From positions 2,900,853 through 2,964,852 of the forward strand of contig NZ_CP036275.1 in assembly GCF_007747795.1 (NCBI RefSeq): a stretch of DNA of 64,000 bases, in the 5' to 3' direction. The notes below the pieces were generated by a model. The model worked only from the letters and a program-made list of their open reading frames with translations. It made no database searches and was not told where the DNA came from. The DNA comes from Maioricimonas rarisocia. Its GTDB lineage: Bacteria > Planctomycetota > Planctomycetia > Planctomycetales > Planctomycetaceae. Position 1 is the first letter of the stretch. Each line of letters starts with the position of its first letter. Positions 9,614 to 19,079 of this stretch are shown piece after piece. Position numbers and translations under genes: made by a program.

Positions 9614-9636
9614 TGTCAATACTGCGTATTGTGACA
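9614..9636. promoter_or_regulatory. Imperfect palindrome (possible operator) in groES / TPR intergenic region
   Basis: The arms TGTCAATAC and GTATTGTGACA flank a TGC centre; the right arm has one extra G. The core CAATAC-TGC-GTATTG is perfect. The site lies between divergent genes, and read on the minus strand it contains a TTGACA-like -35 element. The 13-mer ATTGTGACATTTG that starts in it recurs at about 16303, just upstream of another minus-strand gene. Binding protein unknown. Confidence 0.35.
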
Positions 9637-9706
9637 TTTGAACCGGTGAGGGTGACCAGTATGGCAGGTCTGTCAGCCGGAGAGTGGACGAAGCGGGTCG
9701 GGAAGC

Positions 9707-9730
9707 TGTCAGATTGGCAGCGGTCTGACA
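9707..9730. promoter_or_regulatory. Inverted repeat TGTCAGA-N10-TCTGACA upstream of groES (candidate enhancer site)
   Basis: There are perfect 7-base arms at 9707-9713 and 9724-9730. A nested CAGATTG/CAATCTG pair uses overlapping bases. A further TGTCAG half-site is at 9671 and CAGACA at 9748. The repeat is centred about 107 bases upstream of the candidate sigma-54 promoter, a typical distance for an upstream activator site of an NtrC-family regulator. Confidence 0.5.
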
Positions 9731-9825
9731 ATCTGCCACGAGTGCCTCAGACAGTTTTGACACCACGGCCACAGGTCGTGTGGCGCAAGTCCCTGTGAAG
9801 AAGACTCTTACGGGTGTCGTCCTGA

Positions 9826-9842
9826 TTGGCACGCGCTTCGCA
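9826..9842 (+). promoter_or_regulatory. Candidate sigma-54 (-24/-12) promoter for groES-groEL
   Basis: The sequence TTGGCAC-GCGCT-TCGCA matches the TGGCAC-N5-TTGCA consensus at all positions but one, with the invariant GG and GC correctly spaced. It lies 127 bases before the groES start. No CIRCE element or heat-shock sigma promoter was recognised in the same region. Confidence 0.55.
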
Positions 9843-9968
9843 TAAGGGTCTGGCACATCGGAATCTGAAGTCCGACCACGCGGACGGTGTAGCTGTTGGA
9901 ACAGGCAGAGAAGAATCTGCAGGCCGTCCGCTTGATGCTGTATTAAGAGATGCGACGAGGAGCAACCA

Positions 9969-10283
9969 ATGGCGAAGAAGGCCGCCTCGGGTGGGGGAAT
10001 TCGGATCGTTCCCCTTGGCGACAAAGTGGTTCTGAAGCGGCAGTCTGCTTCGGAGACGACGGCTGGGGGCATCGTGCTGCCGGATTCCGCACAGGACAAA
10101 CCTCAGAAGGGTGAGGTCGTGGCGGTCGGCGACGGACACGTCCGCCAGGATGGCACGCGCGTGCCGTTGACGGTCAAGGAAGGCGACCGCGTCATCTTCA
10201 GCTCCTACGCCGGCGACGAGATCAAGATCGGCGACGCGGAGTACCTGCTGATGCGCGAAAGCGACATTCTCGCGACATATTGA
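9969..10283 (+). CDS. groES: Co-chaperonin GroES (Hsp10)
   Basis: A 104-residue co-chaperonin, the lid of the GroEL folding chamber. Signature features are IRIVPLGDKVVLKR at the N-terminus, the mobile loop SASETTAGGIVLPDSAQDKPQKGEVVAVG (residues about 26-54) and the C-terminal GDAEYLLMRESDILA. It carries an N-terminal extension (MAKKAASGGG) of about ten residues relative to standard GroES. A strong GAGGAG ribosome site precedes ATG 9969. groEL follows after an unusually long 317-base gap. Its likely regulation is discussed under the upstream inverted repeat and sigma-54 site. Confidence 0.97.
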   Translation: MAKKAASGGGIRIVPLGDKVVLKRQSASETTAGGIVLPDSAQDKPQKGEVVAVGDGHVRQDGTRVPLTVKEGDRVIFSSYAGDEIKIGDAEYLLMRESDILATY

Positions 10284-12214
<1,931 letters not shown>

Positions 12215-12270
12215 TCCTGAACGGCACGTCTGAGGCCTGCCCCGGACGTCTTCAGGTTGCATCAACAACG

Positions 12271-12307
12271 CCCCGGAAGCTCACGTGAGCTTTCGGGGTT
12301 TTTGTTT
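12271..12307 (+). terminator. Intrinsic terminator of groEL
   Basis: The arms are CCCCGGAAGCTCAC and GTGAGCTTTCGGGG, a nearly perfect 14-bp stem followed directly by TTTTTGTTT. It lies 57 bases after the groEL stop and ends where the group II intron appears to begin. Confidence 0.93.
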
Positions 12308-12719
12308 GCCAGGCATGTTTTGTTTGTAGGAGGTGCAAGTCCTCTGGGGGCCGTGATGAGCGGAACCTCGCGGTGAAGGACAGGGTGCCCGTCGTGAGGC
12401 GGGATCTGAAGGGAACCGGAACCACAACTCGGACTCGACGAACAGAAATCGGATACAAGGCCGCTGACGCTGGGCAACGTGGCAATGGACACGGACGCCC
12501 GATACTCATCCGGAAGCGTCTGCGGTAGATCCGGCGAGGCCCGAGGGAAGCAAACACGACTTAACCTGGGAGGTCTCCCGCTCCGTCCGGGCGATCCGGA
12601 CTACCGGCGTGGCAACGCACCGGGAAGGGGCGGGAGAAGTCAGCAGAGGTCATAGTAGTCGGGCGCGTGCCCGGCGAAGGACCGAATCCTTTGATGCAAG
12701 GAGCAGCCGGGACATCTCG

Positions 12720-14141
12720 ATGAGTGCGGAGCGGCAGCAAGGTGGAGTGTTTCGTCAGTTGCTCCTGTTCGGGGGCCACGAGACGAATGCGCCACGCCCC
12801 GGGGACCGCGGCGAAGGCGGAACCGAAACTGCGACCTGCGAGGAGCGGCAAACACTCACGGCGATGGATCCAGCACGAGCCTTGACACAGTCTCTGATGG
12901 AGGAGGTGACGCAGCCAGAGAATCTGAACCGAGCGTATCGACGCGTGAAAGCGAACCGGGGGGCTCCCGGAGTGGATGGGATGACCATCGCCGAGTTGCC
13001 CGGCTGGATCGCAGAGCACACACAGGAATTCATCGCCCGGCTTCTGGACGGGAGCTATCAGCCACAACCGGTTCGCGGGGTCGAGATCCCCAAGCCGGGC
13101 GGCGGAATGCGACAACTGGGCATCCCGACGGTGGTGGACCGGCTCGTCCAGCAGGCGATCCTGCAAGTGCTCGAACCGATCCTGGACCCCACTTTTTCGG
13201 ACTCCAGCTACGGCTTCCGGCCGCGACGCAGCGCCCATCAGGCGGTGCAACAGGCCAGCGAGTATGTGGCGGAGGGACGCACCATTGTGGTGGACATGGA
13301 CCTCGAGAAGTTCTTTGATCGGGTGAACCATGACATCCTGATGGCCCGTCTGGCCCGACGGGTCGCCGACAAGCGCCTTCTGCGGATCGTCCGCCGCTTC
13401 CTGGAAGCCGGGCTGCTGCAGAACGGGGTGTGCGTCGCCCGACACGAAGGGACACCGCAGGGTGGACCACTCTCACCGTTGCTGGCCAACCTGCTGCTGG
13501 ATGATCTGGACCGGGAACTGGAACGACGGGGACACAAGTTCTGCCGCTACGCCGACGACTGCAACATCTACGTGCAGTCTCAGGCGGCCGGTGAACGGGT
13601 ACTGACCTCACTGACCATGTTTCTGGAAGGGAAACTTCGTCTGCGTGTCAATCGCGAGAAAAGTGCGGTGGCGGTGGTGAGCGAACGCAAGTTCCTCGGC
13701 TACCGGCTGCTCTCCGATGGTCGCCGGACGATCGCTCCCGCCAGTCTCCGGCGTGCCAGGCAGCGTATCCGGCAGATCACCCGCCGGAATCGAGGCATCA
13801 GCTTCGAGCGGATGATCGGTGAAGTGAATTCGTTCACGACCGGATGGGTGACCTACTTCCGCCATGCGGTGGGCCGGTCGCCTCTGCGGAAACTGGACGG
13901 GTGGATTCGCCGCAAACTCCGCTGCGTGCGGCTCAAGCAACGCAAGCGCGCGAAATCGATTGCTATCTTTCTGCAATCGCTGGGCGTCCCCTGGAACCAA
14001 TCCTGGACGACGGCGACCTGCGGCAAGGGCTGGTGGCGCAAGTCGGGTACGCCCTCGGCGCATCACGGAATGAGCAACCAGTGGTTCGACACTCAAGGCT
14101 ACCAGAGCCTCGAAGTCAGATACCTGTCGTTACAACATTGA
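12720..14141 (+). CDS. ltrA: Group II intron reverse transcriptase/maturase
   Basis: A 473-residue intron-encoded protein. RT blocks include RVKANRGAPGVDGMT, QLGIPTVVDRLVQQAI, GFRPRRSAHQAV, DMDLEKFFDRVNHD, GTPQGGPLSPLLANLLL and the catalytic YADD (residues 277-280, followed by CNIYV). The maturase (domain X) follows with GWVTYFRHA and LDGWIRRKLR. No HNH endonuclease domain is present, so insertion probably uses replication forks or hairpin DNA. The start is not certain. I prefer ATG 12720 (MSAERQQ) by resemblance to related proteins and an AAGGAG 16 bases before it; ATG 12864 is the next candidate. The stop lies just before domain V. Confidence 0.93.
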   Translation: MSAERQQGGVFRQLLLFGGHETNAPRPGDRGEGGTETATCEERQTLTAMDPARALTQSLMEEVTQPENLNRAYRRVKANRGAPGVDGMTIAELPGWIAEHTQEFIARLLDGSYQPQPVRGVEIPKPGGGMRQLGIPTVVDRLVQQAILQVLEPILDPTFSDSSYGFRPRRSAHQAVQQASEYVAEGRTIVVDMDLEKFFDRVNHDILMARLARRVADKRLLRIVRRFLEAGLLQNGVCVARHEGTPQGGPLSPLLANLLLDDLDRELERRGHKFCRYADDCNIYVQSQAAGERVLTSLTMFLEGKLRLRVNREKSAVAVVSERKFLGYRLLSDGRRTIAPASLRRARQRIRQITRRNRGISFERMIGEVNSFTTGWVTYFRHAVGRSPLRKLDGWIRRKLRCVRLKQRKRAKSIAIFLQSLGVPWNQSWTTATCGKGWWRKSGTPSAHHGMSNQWFDTQGYQSLEVRYLSLQH

Positions 14142-14146
14142 AGGAA

Positions 14147-14216
14147 ACCGCCGGATACGATGAGTACGTCCGGTGGTGTGGGAGGACGGCGGGGGCGACC
14201 CCGCCTCCTACCCGAT
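14147..14216 (+). ncRNA. Group II intron domains V and VI
   Basis: Domain V pairs ACCGCCGGA (14147-14155) with TCCGGTGGT (14169-14177), then TAC with GTA around a small loop. It shows the characteristic two-base CG bulge at 14167-14168. Domain VI is a GC-rich stem (GGAGG..GGCGGGG / CCCCGC..CTCC) with an unpaired A at 14210, the expected lariat branch point. These features indicate that the catalytic core is intact. Confidence 0.85.
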
Positions 14217-14422
14217 TGTTGGCGGCGGGGAGCTTCGAGGCGCGAGGTTCGGGGCCCCGCTCTCCAGCTCTCCTCACTCCTTTCAACTCACTCGCTCCAG
14301 CGTGCGGGCTGCGACACGTTGTCTCCGCTCCCGGGGCCGACTACGATCTGCCTCTCACACATCACTGGTGAATCGTGCCAGCGATCGCTTGATCCCCCAC
14401 GAAATGACTCGCGGGACTCTCC

Positions 14423-15964
14423 ATGAATAACCAGCCCGGACTGACCCTGCTGCAGAAGGGATTGCTGACGGTCGGCTGCGTCGCAGCAGCGTTGCTGATG
14501 ACCAGCGTGATCCAGCTCTCTGCGGATCAGCCACAGGTCAGCCGCATGGCGGGCGTTGCCGTCCTGATGGCGGTCTGCTGGATCACCGAAGCGATTCCTC
14601 TGGCAGTCACGGCCCTGTTTCCTGTCGTACTGCTCCCGCTGCTGGGAATCCAGGACGGCAAGGCCGTGGCCGGCGAGTACTTCAACTACATCATCTTCCT
14701 GTATGTCGGCGGTTTCCTTGTGGCGCTGGCCATGCAGCGGTGGAACCTCCACAAGCGAATCGCTCTGAAAACCCTGCTGTTCGTCGGTGTGCATCCCCGG
14801 CGGCTGCTGCTGGGATTCATGCTGGCGACGGCGTTTCTGTCGATGTGGATCTCCAATACCGCCACCGCAATGATGATGGTCACGATCGCGATGGCCGTCA
14901 TCGTGCCGCTCCGCGAACGCCTCTCTGATCGCTGTGCCGATTCCGTCACGACCGGGCTGCTGCTCGGCGTCGCGTATGCGGCGTCGATCGGCGGGATCGC
15001 GACGCTGGTAGGCACGCCCCCCAACCTGTCGTTCGCCCGCATTCTCGAGATTCAGTTTCCCGACGCCCCGTCGATCTCGTTTGCGAGCTGGATGCAGCTC
15101 GCGCTGCCGATCTCTCTGGCGATGTTCTCTGTGACGTGGGCCCTGCTCTCGCTGCGGTACATGAATGTCGAAGAGGGGACCCTGCTCGAAGAAGAGGTCC
15201 TGCAGCAGCAGTACGACGACCTCGGGCCCGCCTCCTTTGCCGAGCGGGTCGTCCTGGTCGACTTTGCGATCCTGGTCGTCCTCTGGCTGTTTCGGAACGA
15301 TCTGGTGCTGGGAGCGATCACCATTCCCGGGTGGTCGCAACTGCTTGCCGAGCCAGGGTTCATCAACGACGGGGCCGTGGCTGTCGCTGCCGCGATTCCG
15401 CTGTTTCTCATACCGTCCCGGTCGGGTGACGGCAGCCGGATTCTCGACTGGGAGACCGCGAACGGATTGCCGTGGCATATCGTACTGCTGTTCGGCGGCG
15501 GGTTTGCCTTGGCGAGCGGGTTCGTCGAGTCCGGCCTGTCGGACTGGCTGGGGGGCCAGCTGGGAGGGGCGGCAGCACTACCTCCCTACGCGATGCTGCT
15601 TCTCATCTGCCTGGGCATCACGTTTCTGACCGAGCTGACGTCCAACATCGCAACGACCGAGATGATTCTGCCGGTCCTTGCCAGTCTGGCGGTTGCGATC
15701 GACATGCACCCCCTGCTGCTGATGGTACCGGCGACGATCTCCTGTTCATGTGCGTTCATGATGCCGGTCGCCACGCCCCCCAACGCGATCGTCTTCGGGG
15801 CCGGCTCGCTGAAGATTCGCGAGATGGTGCGGACAGGCGTCATCCTGAACCTGATTGGCGTCGTCGTCATCGTCGCCGGCATGTGGCTGCTCGGCGGCAT
15901 GGCGCTGGGCGTAACGGCCAACGGACTACCCGACTGGGCCGGATCGATCGGCGAAACGCGGTAA
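14423..15964 (+). CDS. SLC13/DASS family anion transporter
   Basis: A 513-residue inner-membrane protein with about eleven hydrophobic segments. It belongs to the divalent anion:sodium symporter family (dicarboxylate, sulfate, phosphate or citrate uptake). Two inverted structural repeats carry the SNT substrate motifs: SMWISNTATAMMM (about residues 136-148) and TELTSNIATTEMILP (about 410-424). Also present are VGTPPNLSF in the first half and PVATPPNAIVFGAG in the second, the paired signatures of this fold. The gene lies downstream of the group II intron, about 206 bases after its 3' end. Sodium coupling is presumed from the family; the substrate cannot be deduced. Confidence 0.92.
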   Translation: MNNQPGLTLLQKGLLTVGCVAAALLMTSVIQLSADQPQVSRMAGVAVLMAVCWITEAIPLAVTALFPVVLLPLLGIQDGKAVAGEYFNYIIFLYVGGFLVALAMQRWNLHKRIALKTLLFVGVHPRRLLLGFMLATAFLSMWISNTATAMMMVTIAMAVIVPLRERLSDRCADSVTTGLLLGVAYAASIGGIATLVGTPPNLSFARILEIQFPDAPSISFASWMQLALPISLAMFSVTWALLSLRYMNVEEGTLLEEEVLQQQYDDLGPASFAERVVLVDFAILVVLWLFRNDLVLGAITIPGWSQLLAEPGFINDGAVAVAAAIPLFLIPSRSGDGSRILDWETANGLPWHIVLLFGGGFALASGFVESGLSDWLGGQLGGAAALPPYAMLLLICLGITFLTELTSNIATTEMILPVLASLAVAIDMHPLLLMVPATISCSCAFMMPVATPPNAIVFGAGSLKIREMVRTGVILNLIGVVVIVAGMWLLGGMALGVTANGLPDWAGSIGETR

Positions 15965-16008
15965 GCGGTCGTCTGAAACGGGGATGGCGACTGGTACGGC
16001 CGGTTTGC

Positions 16009-16049
16009 CAAAAGAAAACTGCTGCCGCACTTCAGGAGCGCGACAGCAG
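16009..16049 (-). terminator. Intrinsic terminator of the small membrane-protein gene
   Basis: Read on the minus strand, CTGCTGTCGC pairs with GCGGCAGCAG (one G-U pair) around an 11-base loop, followed directly by TTTTCTTTT. It lies 50 bases after the stop of the small gene that starts at 16281 and also faces the end of the SLC13 gene. Confidence 0.8.
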
Positions 16050-16098
16050 CAGAGGGAGGAAGGAGGATCGCGTTGTGGGCAGGTGGACGGGGCGGTTC

Positions 16099-16281
16099 TC
16101 AGAGTTGAACGCCCAGGAGAATCGCGGCAATCAGTGAAATCGGTGCCATGCCGACCCGGTACCAGAGCGGCTTGATGAGTGCCGCTTCACTGATGGCGCG
16201 CTGTTCGGCCTCCCGGCGGAGACCATTGTTGATTTCTTCGAGGATCCGGATGCTGATCATCTGATCGACGGAGCTGGACAT
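16099..16281 (-). CDS. Small single-pass membrane protein, function unknown
   Basis: A 60-residue protein with an N-terminal amphipathic half (about residues 1-38, rich in Glu and Arg) and one C-terminal transmembrane helix (YRVGMAPISLIAAILLGVQL). No family was recognised. The gene is well supported for its size: an AAGGAG ribosome site 9 bases before ATG 16281 and a dedicated intrinsic terminator downstream. The open frame begins one codon earlier with TTG, but the ATG fits the ribosome site better. It may be a small regulator or adaptor at the membrane. Confidence 0.7.
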   Translation of the reverse strand: MSSSVDQMISIRILEEINNGLRREAEQRAISEAALIKPLWYRVGMAPISLIAAILLGVQL

Positions 16282-16624
16282 CAAGGCCGTCTCCTTCGCT
16301 GGATTGTGACATTTGTATGACGCTTCGGGCTGCCGGCTGGGGCGACCCGCGACGGACTTCTTGATGTATCGGATCGACGCGGTCTTCCGAATTCGTCCTC
16401 TCGGTGAACAAATGGGAAAGCCTCGGAAGGAACGCGGCGGACACGGGACGTGAGTTTTGTAAGGCGTCTGCGGAGGACGCCCGCCGCAAGGCCTGGGAAG
16501 CGGCCCCCGATTGAAGTACCGCAGCCGGATGTGTCGCGGCTGCAGGCAGGTCCGGTAGAATCAACACCGGCCGCGGCGACCGACGTAAGCGGCCAGATGA
16601 CAGAATCCTGACGGAGAACGACTG
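16282..16624. other. Divergent intergenic region
   Basis: This 343-base region lies between the small membrane-protein gene and the DUF1080 lipoprotein gene. It contains the 13-mer ATTGTGACATTTG (about 16303-16315), also found upstream of the TPR gene near 9628. No further regulatory site or gene could be supported. Confidence 0.5.
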
Positions 16625-17308
16625 GTGACTGACTGGCTCTGGACGTGCGTGTGGCGGCGAGAGGTGATTCTGGTACTTCCCGTTCTGCTCGCCGGTTGTG
16701 GCGGCGAAACGGCAGAAAACGCTGCAGAGGCACCGGCATCCGAAGTTGCGACCCCGGCACAGGAGGCCGGTCCGCAGACGCTCACGCTGGCCGACTTCGA
16801 TCCGTTCCAGGCCGAAGAGTCCACCTGGCGTGAAGAAGAGGGCATGCTGATCTGCAGCGGGACGCCGAAGGGCTACATCCACACCCGCGAAACGTACGGC
16901 AATTACGTCTGGGAGGCGGAGTACCGATTCGCTCCGGTGGAGGACGAAGAGAAGCGCCCGCTGGCCAACACCGGTTTCATGATTCACATCCAGGAGCCGC
17001 AGAAGGTCTGGCCGGCCTCGCTTGAAGTCCAGGGACGATGGGACGAGATGGCGTCGATCAAGTCGAACGGCGGAATCCCGGATCTGACGATCGACGATGA
17101 TCCTGAGGCCCGCGAGTCGGCTCGCAAGCCGGTCGGCGAATGGAACCACATCCGCATCGAGTCTCGCGACGGGGCGCTGACCTCCTGGCTGAACGGCGAG
17201 AAGATCTGCGAATCGCAGCCGGGCGAACTGACGTCGGGGCAGATCGGCCTGCAGTCGGAAGGCTTCGAGGTGCATTTTCGCAATGTGACGATCGAGCCAG
17301 TGGAGTGA
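16625..17308 (+). CDS. DUF1080 (3-keto-disaccharide hydrolase-like) lipoprotein
   Basis: A 227-residue exported protein. A lipobox LLAGC ends the signal peptide (Cys near residue 24), so it is probably membrane-anchored. It is followed by a low-complexity Ala/Glu linker. The rest is a concanavalin-like beta-sandwich of the DUF1080 family: GYIHTRETYGNYVWEAEYRF, LANTGFMIHI, GEWNHIRIESRDGALTSWLNGE and QIGLQSEGFEVHFRNVTIEPV are typical. Family members bind or cleave carbohydrates, and planctomycetes have many paralogues. The start is GTG 16625 with a GGAG 8 bases upstream. Confidence 0.88.
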   Translation: MTDWLWTCVWRREVILVLPVLLAGCGGETAENAAEAPASEVATPAQEAGPQTLTLADFDPFQAEESTWREEEGMLICSGTPKGYIHTRETYGNYVWEAEYRFAPVEDEEKRPLANTGFMIHIQEPQKVWPASLEVQGRWDEMASIKSNGGIPDLTIDDDPEARESARKPVGEWNHIRIESRDGALTSWLNGEKICESQPGELTSGQIGLQSEGFEVHFRNVTIEPVE

Positions 17309-17329
17309 CATGCCGCGTAGGGCCCCGGC

Positions 17330-17596
17330 CGACGAATGCTCGAGAGACGGGCGGCCCAGACACACGACGTGTCTGGGTGGCGCAGCCACAGGAAGCAGCA
17401 GGTGGGGCAGGCATTCCTGCCTGCCATGATTCGCCCTTGGCGGTCTTGCGCGGCCCACCGGTCGCAGCCGGTGGGCTTTGGATGCCCGAGGCTCGCTGCT
17501 CAAGCCTCACTGGTCAAGCACGTAGGGCAGGCTCTGCCTGCCGCCGAGCGACTTGAGCCACTCAATCCTCAAGACTCACTGCTCACTCTCACTCCT
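17330..17596. repeat. Cluster of intergenic palindromic repeats
   Basis: Four hairpin motifs lie in about 200 bases. At 17346 the arms CCCAGACA and TGTCTGGG are followed by a block shared with about 4019-4062. At about 17401 a GTGGGGCAGGCATTCCTGCCTGCC motif occurs. At about 17450 GCCCACCGG pairs perfectly with CCGGTGGGC. At about 17523 there is GGGCAGGCTCTGCCTGCC. The latter motif types recur at 30463 and 61520. The cluster lies between convergent genes and may serve as terminator or REP-like element. Confidence 0.75.
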
Positions 17597-19027
17597 TCAC
17601 GCAATGATGTCATGCACGATCCGGCCGTGGACGTCGGTCAGCCGCATGTCCCGACCCGAAAACCGGACCGTCAGCTGCTCGTGATTGATGCCGAGCAGAT
17701 GCAGCATTGTCGCGTGCAGGTCGTGAATCTCCAGTCGATTCTCGATGGCGTGGTAGCCGTACTCGTCGGTGGAGCCGTAGGTCGTTCCGCCGCGAACGCC
17801 TCCGCCCGCCATCCAGAGTGAGAAGCCGAACGGATTGTGGTCGCGACCGTTGTTCCCCTGAGCGAAGGGAGTTCGCCCGAATTCACCGGTCCAGATGACG
17901 AGCGTGTGTTCGAGCAGTCCGCGGGACTTCAGGTCGCGAAGCAGGCCGGCAATCGGCTGATCGACCGAGCGGGCGTTCTTCTCGTGTCCGTCCCGCAGGT
18001 TCGAATGCTGGTCCCAGCGATCGCCGCTGCCTCCCGGGCAGGTCAGCTGGATGAACCGCACGCCCCGCTCGACGAGCCGGCGGGCAATCAGGCAGGAATG
18101 ACCAAACGATCGCGTCCCCTTCCAGTCGTGCGAGAGGCCGTACATCTCCTGCGTCGCCTTTGTTTCGGCAGAGATGTCCATCAGGTCCGGGACGGCTGTC
18201 TGCATACGGAAGGCGAGTTCGTAGTTGGCGATCGCCGATTCGATCGCGTCATCCGAACCACTCTGCTCGAGAATCTGCTGGTCGAGGGACCGCATCAGGT
18301 CCAGCTTCCGCCGCTGGGCTTCGGGAATCGCTTCGCGCGGGACGACATCCGCAACGGGAGTGGAACCGTTCTTGAAGACCGAACCCTGGTACGTGGCGGG
18401 AAGGAATCCGCTGCCGAAGCACTCCAGCCCTCCCGGCGGGATCAGTCCGCCGTTGAGGACCACGTACCCGGGCAGGTTCTGGCATTCACTCCCCAGACCG
18501 TATGTCGTCCAGGCCCCCATGCTGGGGCGGCCCTGCAGTCCGTGACCAGTGTGCAGGAAGTAGTTCGCGTTCGTGTGCTCGGAAAAGTTCGACGTCATTG
18601 AGCGAATGACGCACAGATCGTCGGCCGATTCGGCCACGGCCGGGAACAGATCGCTCACCGGCAAACCGCTCTCGCCATAGTGGCGGAACTTCCACGGCGA
18701 GCCGAGCGTGTTTCCGATGTTGTCGAACTGCGTCGGCTGGATCTTCATCTTGAACGGCTGGCCGTTCTCCGCCTGCAGCAGTGGCTTGGGGTCGAACGTG
18801 TCGACCTGTGACGGGCCACCATCCATGTACAGAAAGATCACGTTCCGGGCGCGGGGCTCGTAATGAGGCTCCTGCGGGGCCAGCGGCGAACGGTCGGTCG
18901 TTGCCGTAGCGCCACGGGACTCCTCCAGCATCAGGGCGGTCAGTGCCGCGGCACCGAAACCGTGCGCGGTCTGCTGAAGCATTTCCCGTCGCGATTGCGG
19001 TCCAGGACGAAAACGTCGGCAATGCAT
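17597..19027 (-). CDS. DUF1501 domain-containing protein (sulfatase-like fold), exported
   Basis: A 476-residue protein of the DUF1501 family, which has an alkaline-phosphatase/sulfatase-like fold and is almost always encoded beside PSD1/DUF1549/DUF1553 proteins in planctomycetes. A twin-arginine-like signal (SRREMLQQTAHGFGAAAL) is at the N-terminus. Then come RNVIFLYMDGGPSQVDTFDPKP, LPGYVVLNGG, and GRTPFAQGNNGRDHNPFGFSLW, the usual C-terminal block, ending with VRGGTTYGSTDEYG. ATG 19027 was chosen because the Tat signal starts there; the open frame extends to 19132. It is the last gene of the PSD1-sulfatase-DUF1501 unit. Enzymatic role not established for the family. Confidence 0.9.
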   Translation of the reverse strand: MHCRRFRPGPQSRREMLQQTAHGFGAAALTALMLEESRGATATTDRSPLAPQEPHYEPRARNVIFLYMDGGPSQVDTFDPKPLLQAENGQPFKMKIQPTQFDNIGNTLGSPWKFRHYGESGLPVSDLFPAVAESADDLCVIRSMTSNFSEHTNANYFLHTGHGLQGRPSMGAWTTYGLGSECQNLPGYVVLNGGLIPPGGLECFGSGFLPATYQGSVFKNGSTPVADVVPREAIPEAQRRKLDLMRSLDQQILEQSGSDDAIESAIANYELAFRMQTAVPDLMDISAETKATQEMYGLSHDWKGTRSFGHSCLIARRLVERGVRFIQLTCPGGSGDRWDQHSNLRDGHEKNARSVDQPIAGLLRDLKSRGLLEHTLVIWTGEFGRTPFAQGNNGRDHNPFGFSLWMAGGGVRGGTTYGSTDEYGYHAIENRLEIHDLHATMLHLLGINHEQLTVRFSGRDMRLTDVHGRIVHDIIA

Positions 19028-19079
19028 GGCGAATCCGGTTTCTCTTCTGACTCTCGATGACTGATGGGGAACAGGCGGA

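Larger units (their letters stand above)
12308..14216 (+). mobile_element. Group II intron with encoded reverse transcriptase, inserted after groEL terminator
   Basis: A mobile ribozyme-retroelement of about 1.9 kb. The first 400 bases resemble domain I of bacterial group II introns (for example GGAGGTGCAAGTCCTCT near 12328 and CGAACAGAAATCGGATACAAGG near 12438). The reverse transcriptase follows. Domains V and VI close the element at 14147-14216. The 3' end is placed at 14216, seven bases after the bulged branch-point A at 14210. The 5' end is uncertain: no perfect GUGYG is seen, and TTTTGTTTG occurs twice (near 12302 and 12317). The element does not interrupt a gene; it sits immediately behind a rho-independent terminator. 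Confidence 0.88.

Noticed and set aside
9503-9968. CIRCE/HrcA operator upstream of groES
   Set aside because: No TTAGCACTC-N9-GAGTGCTAA or close variant was found; the palindromes present have different sequences.
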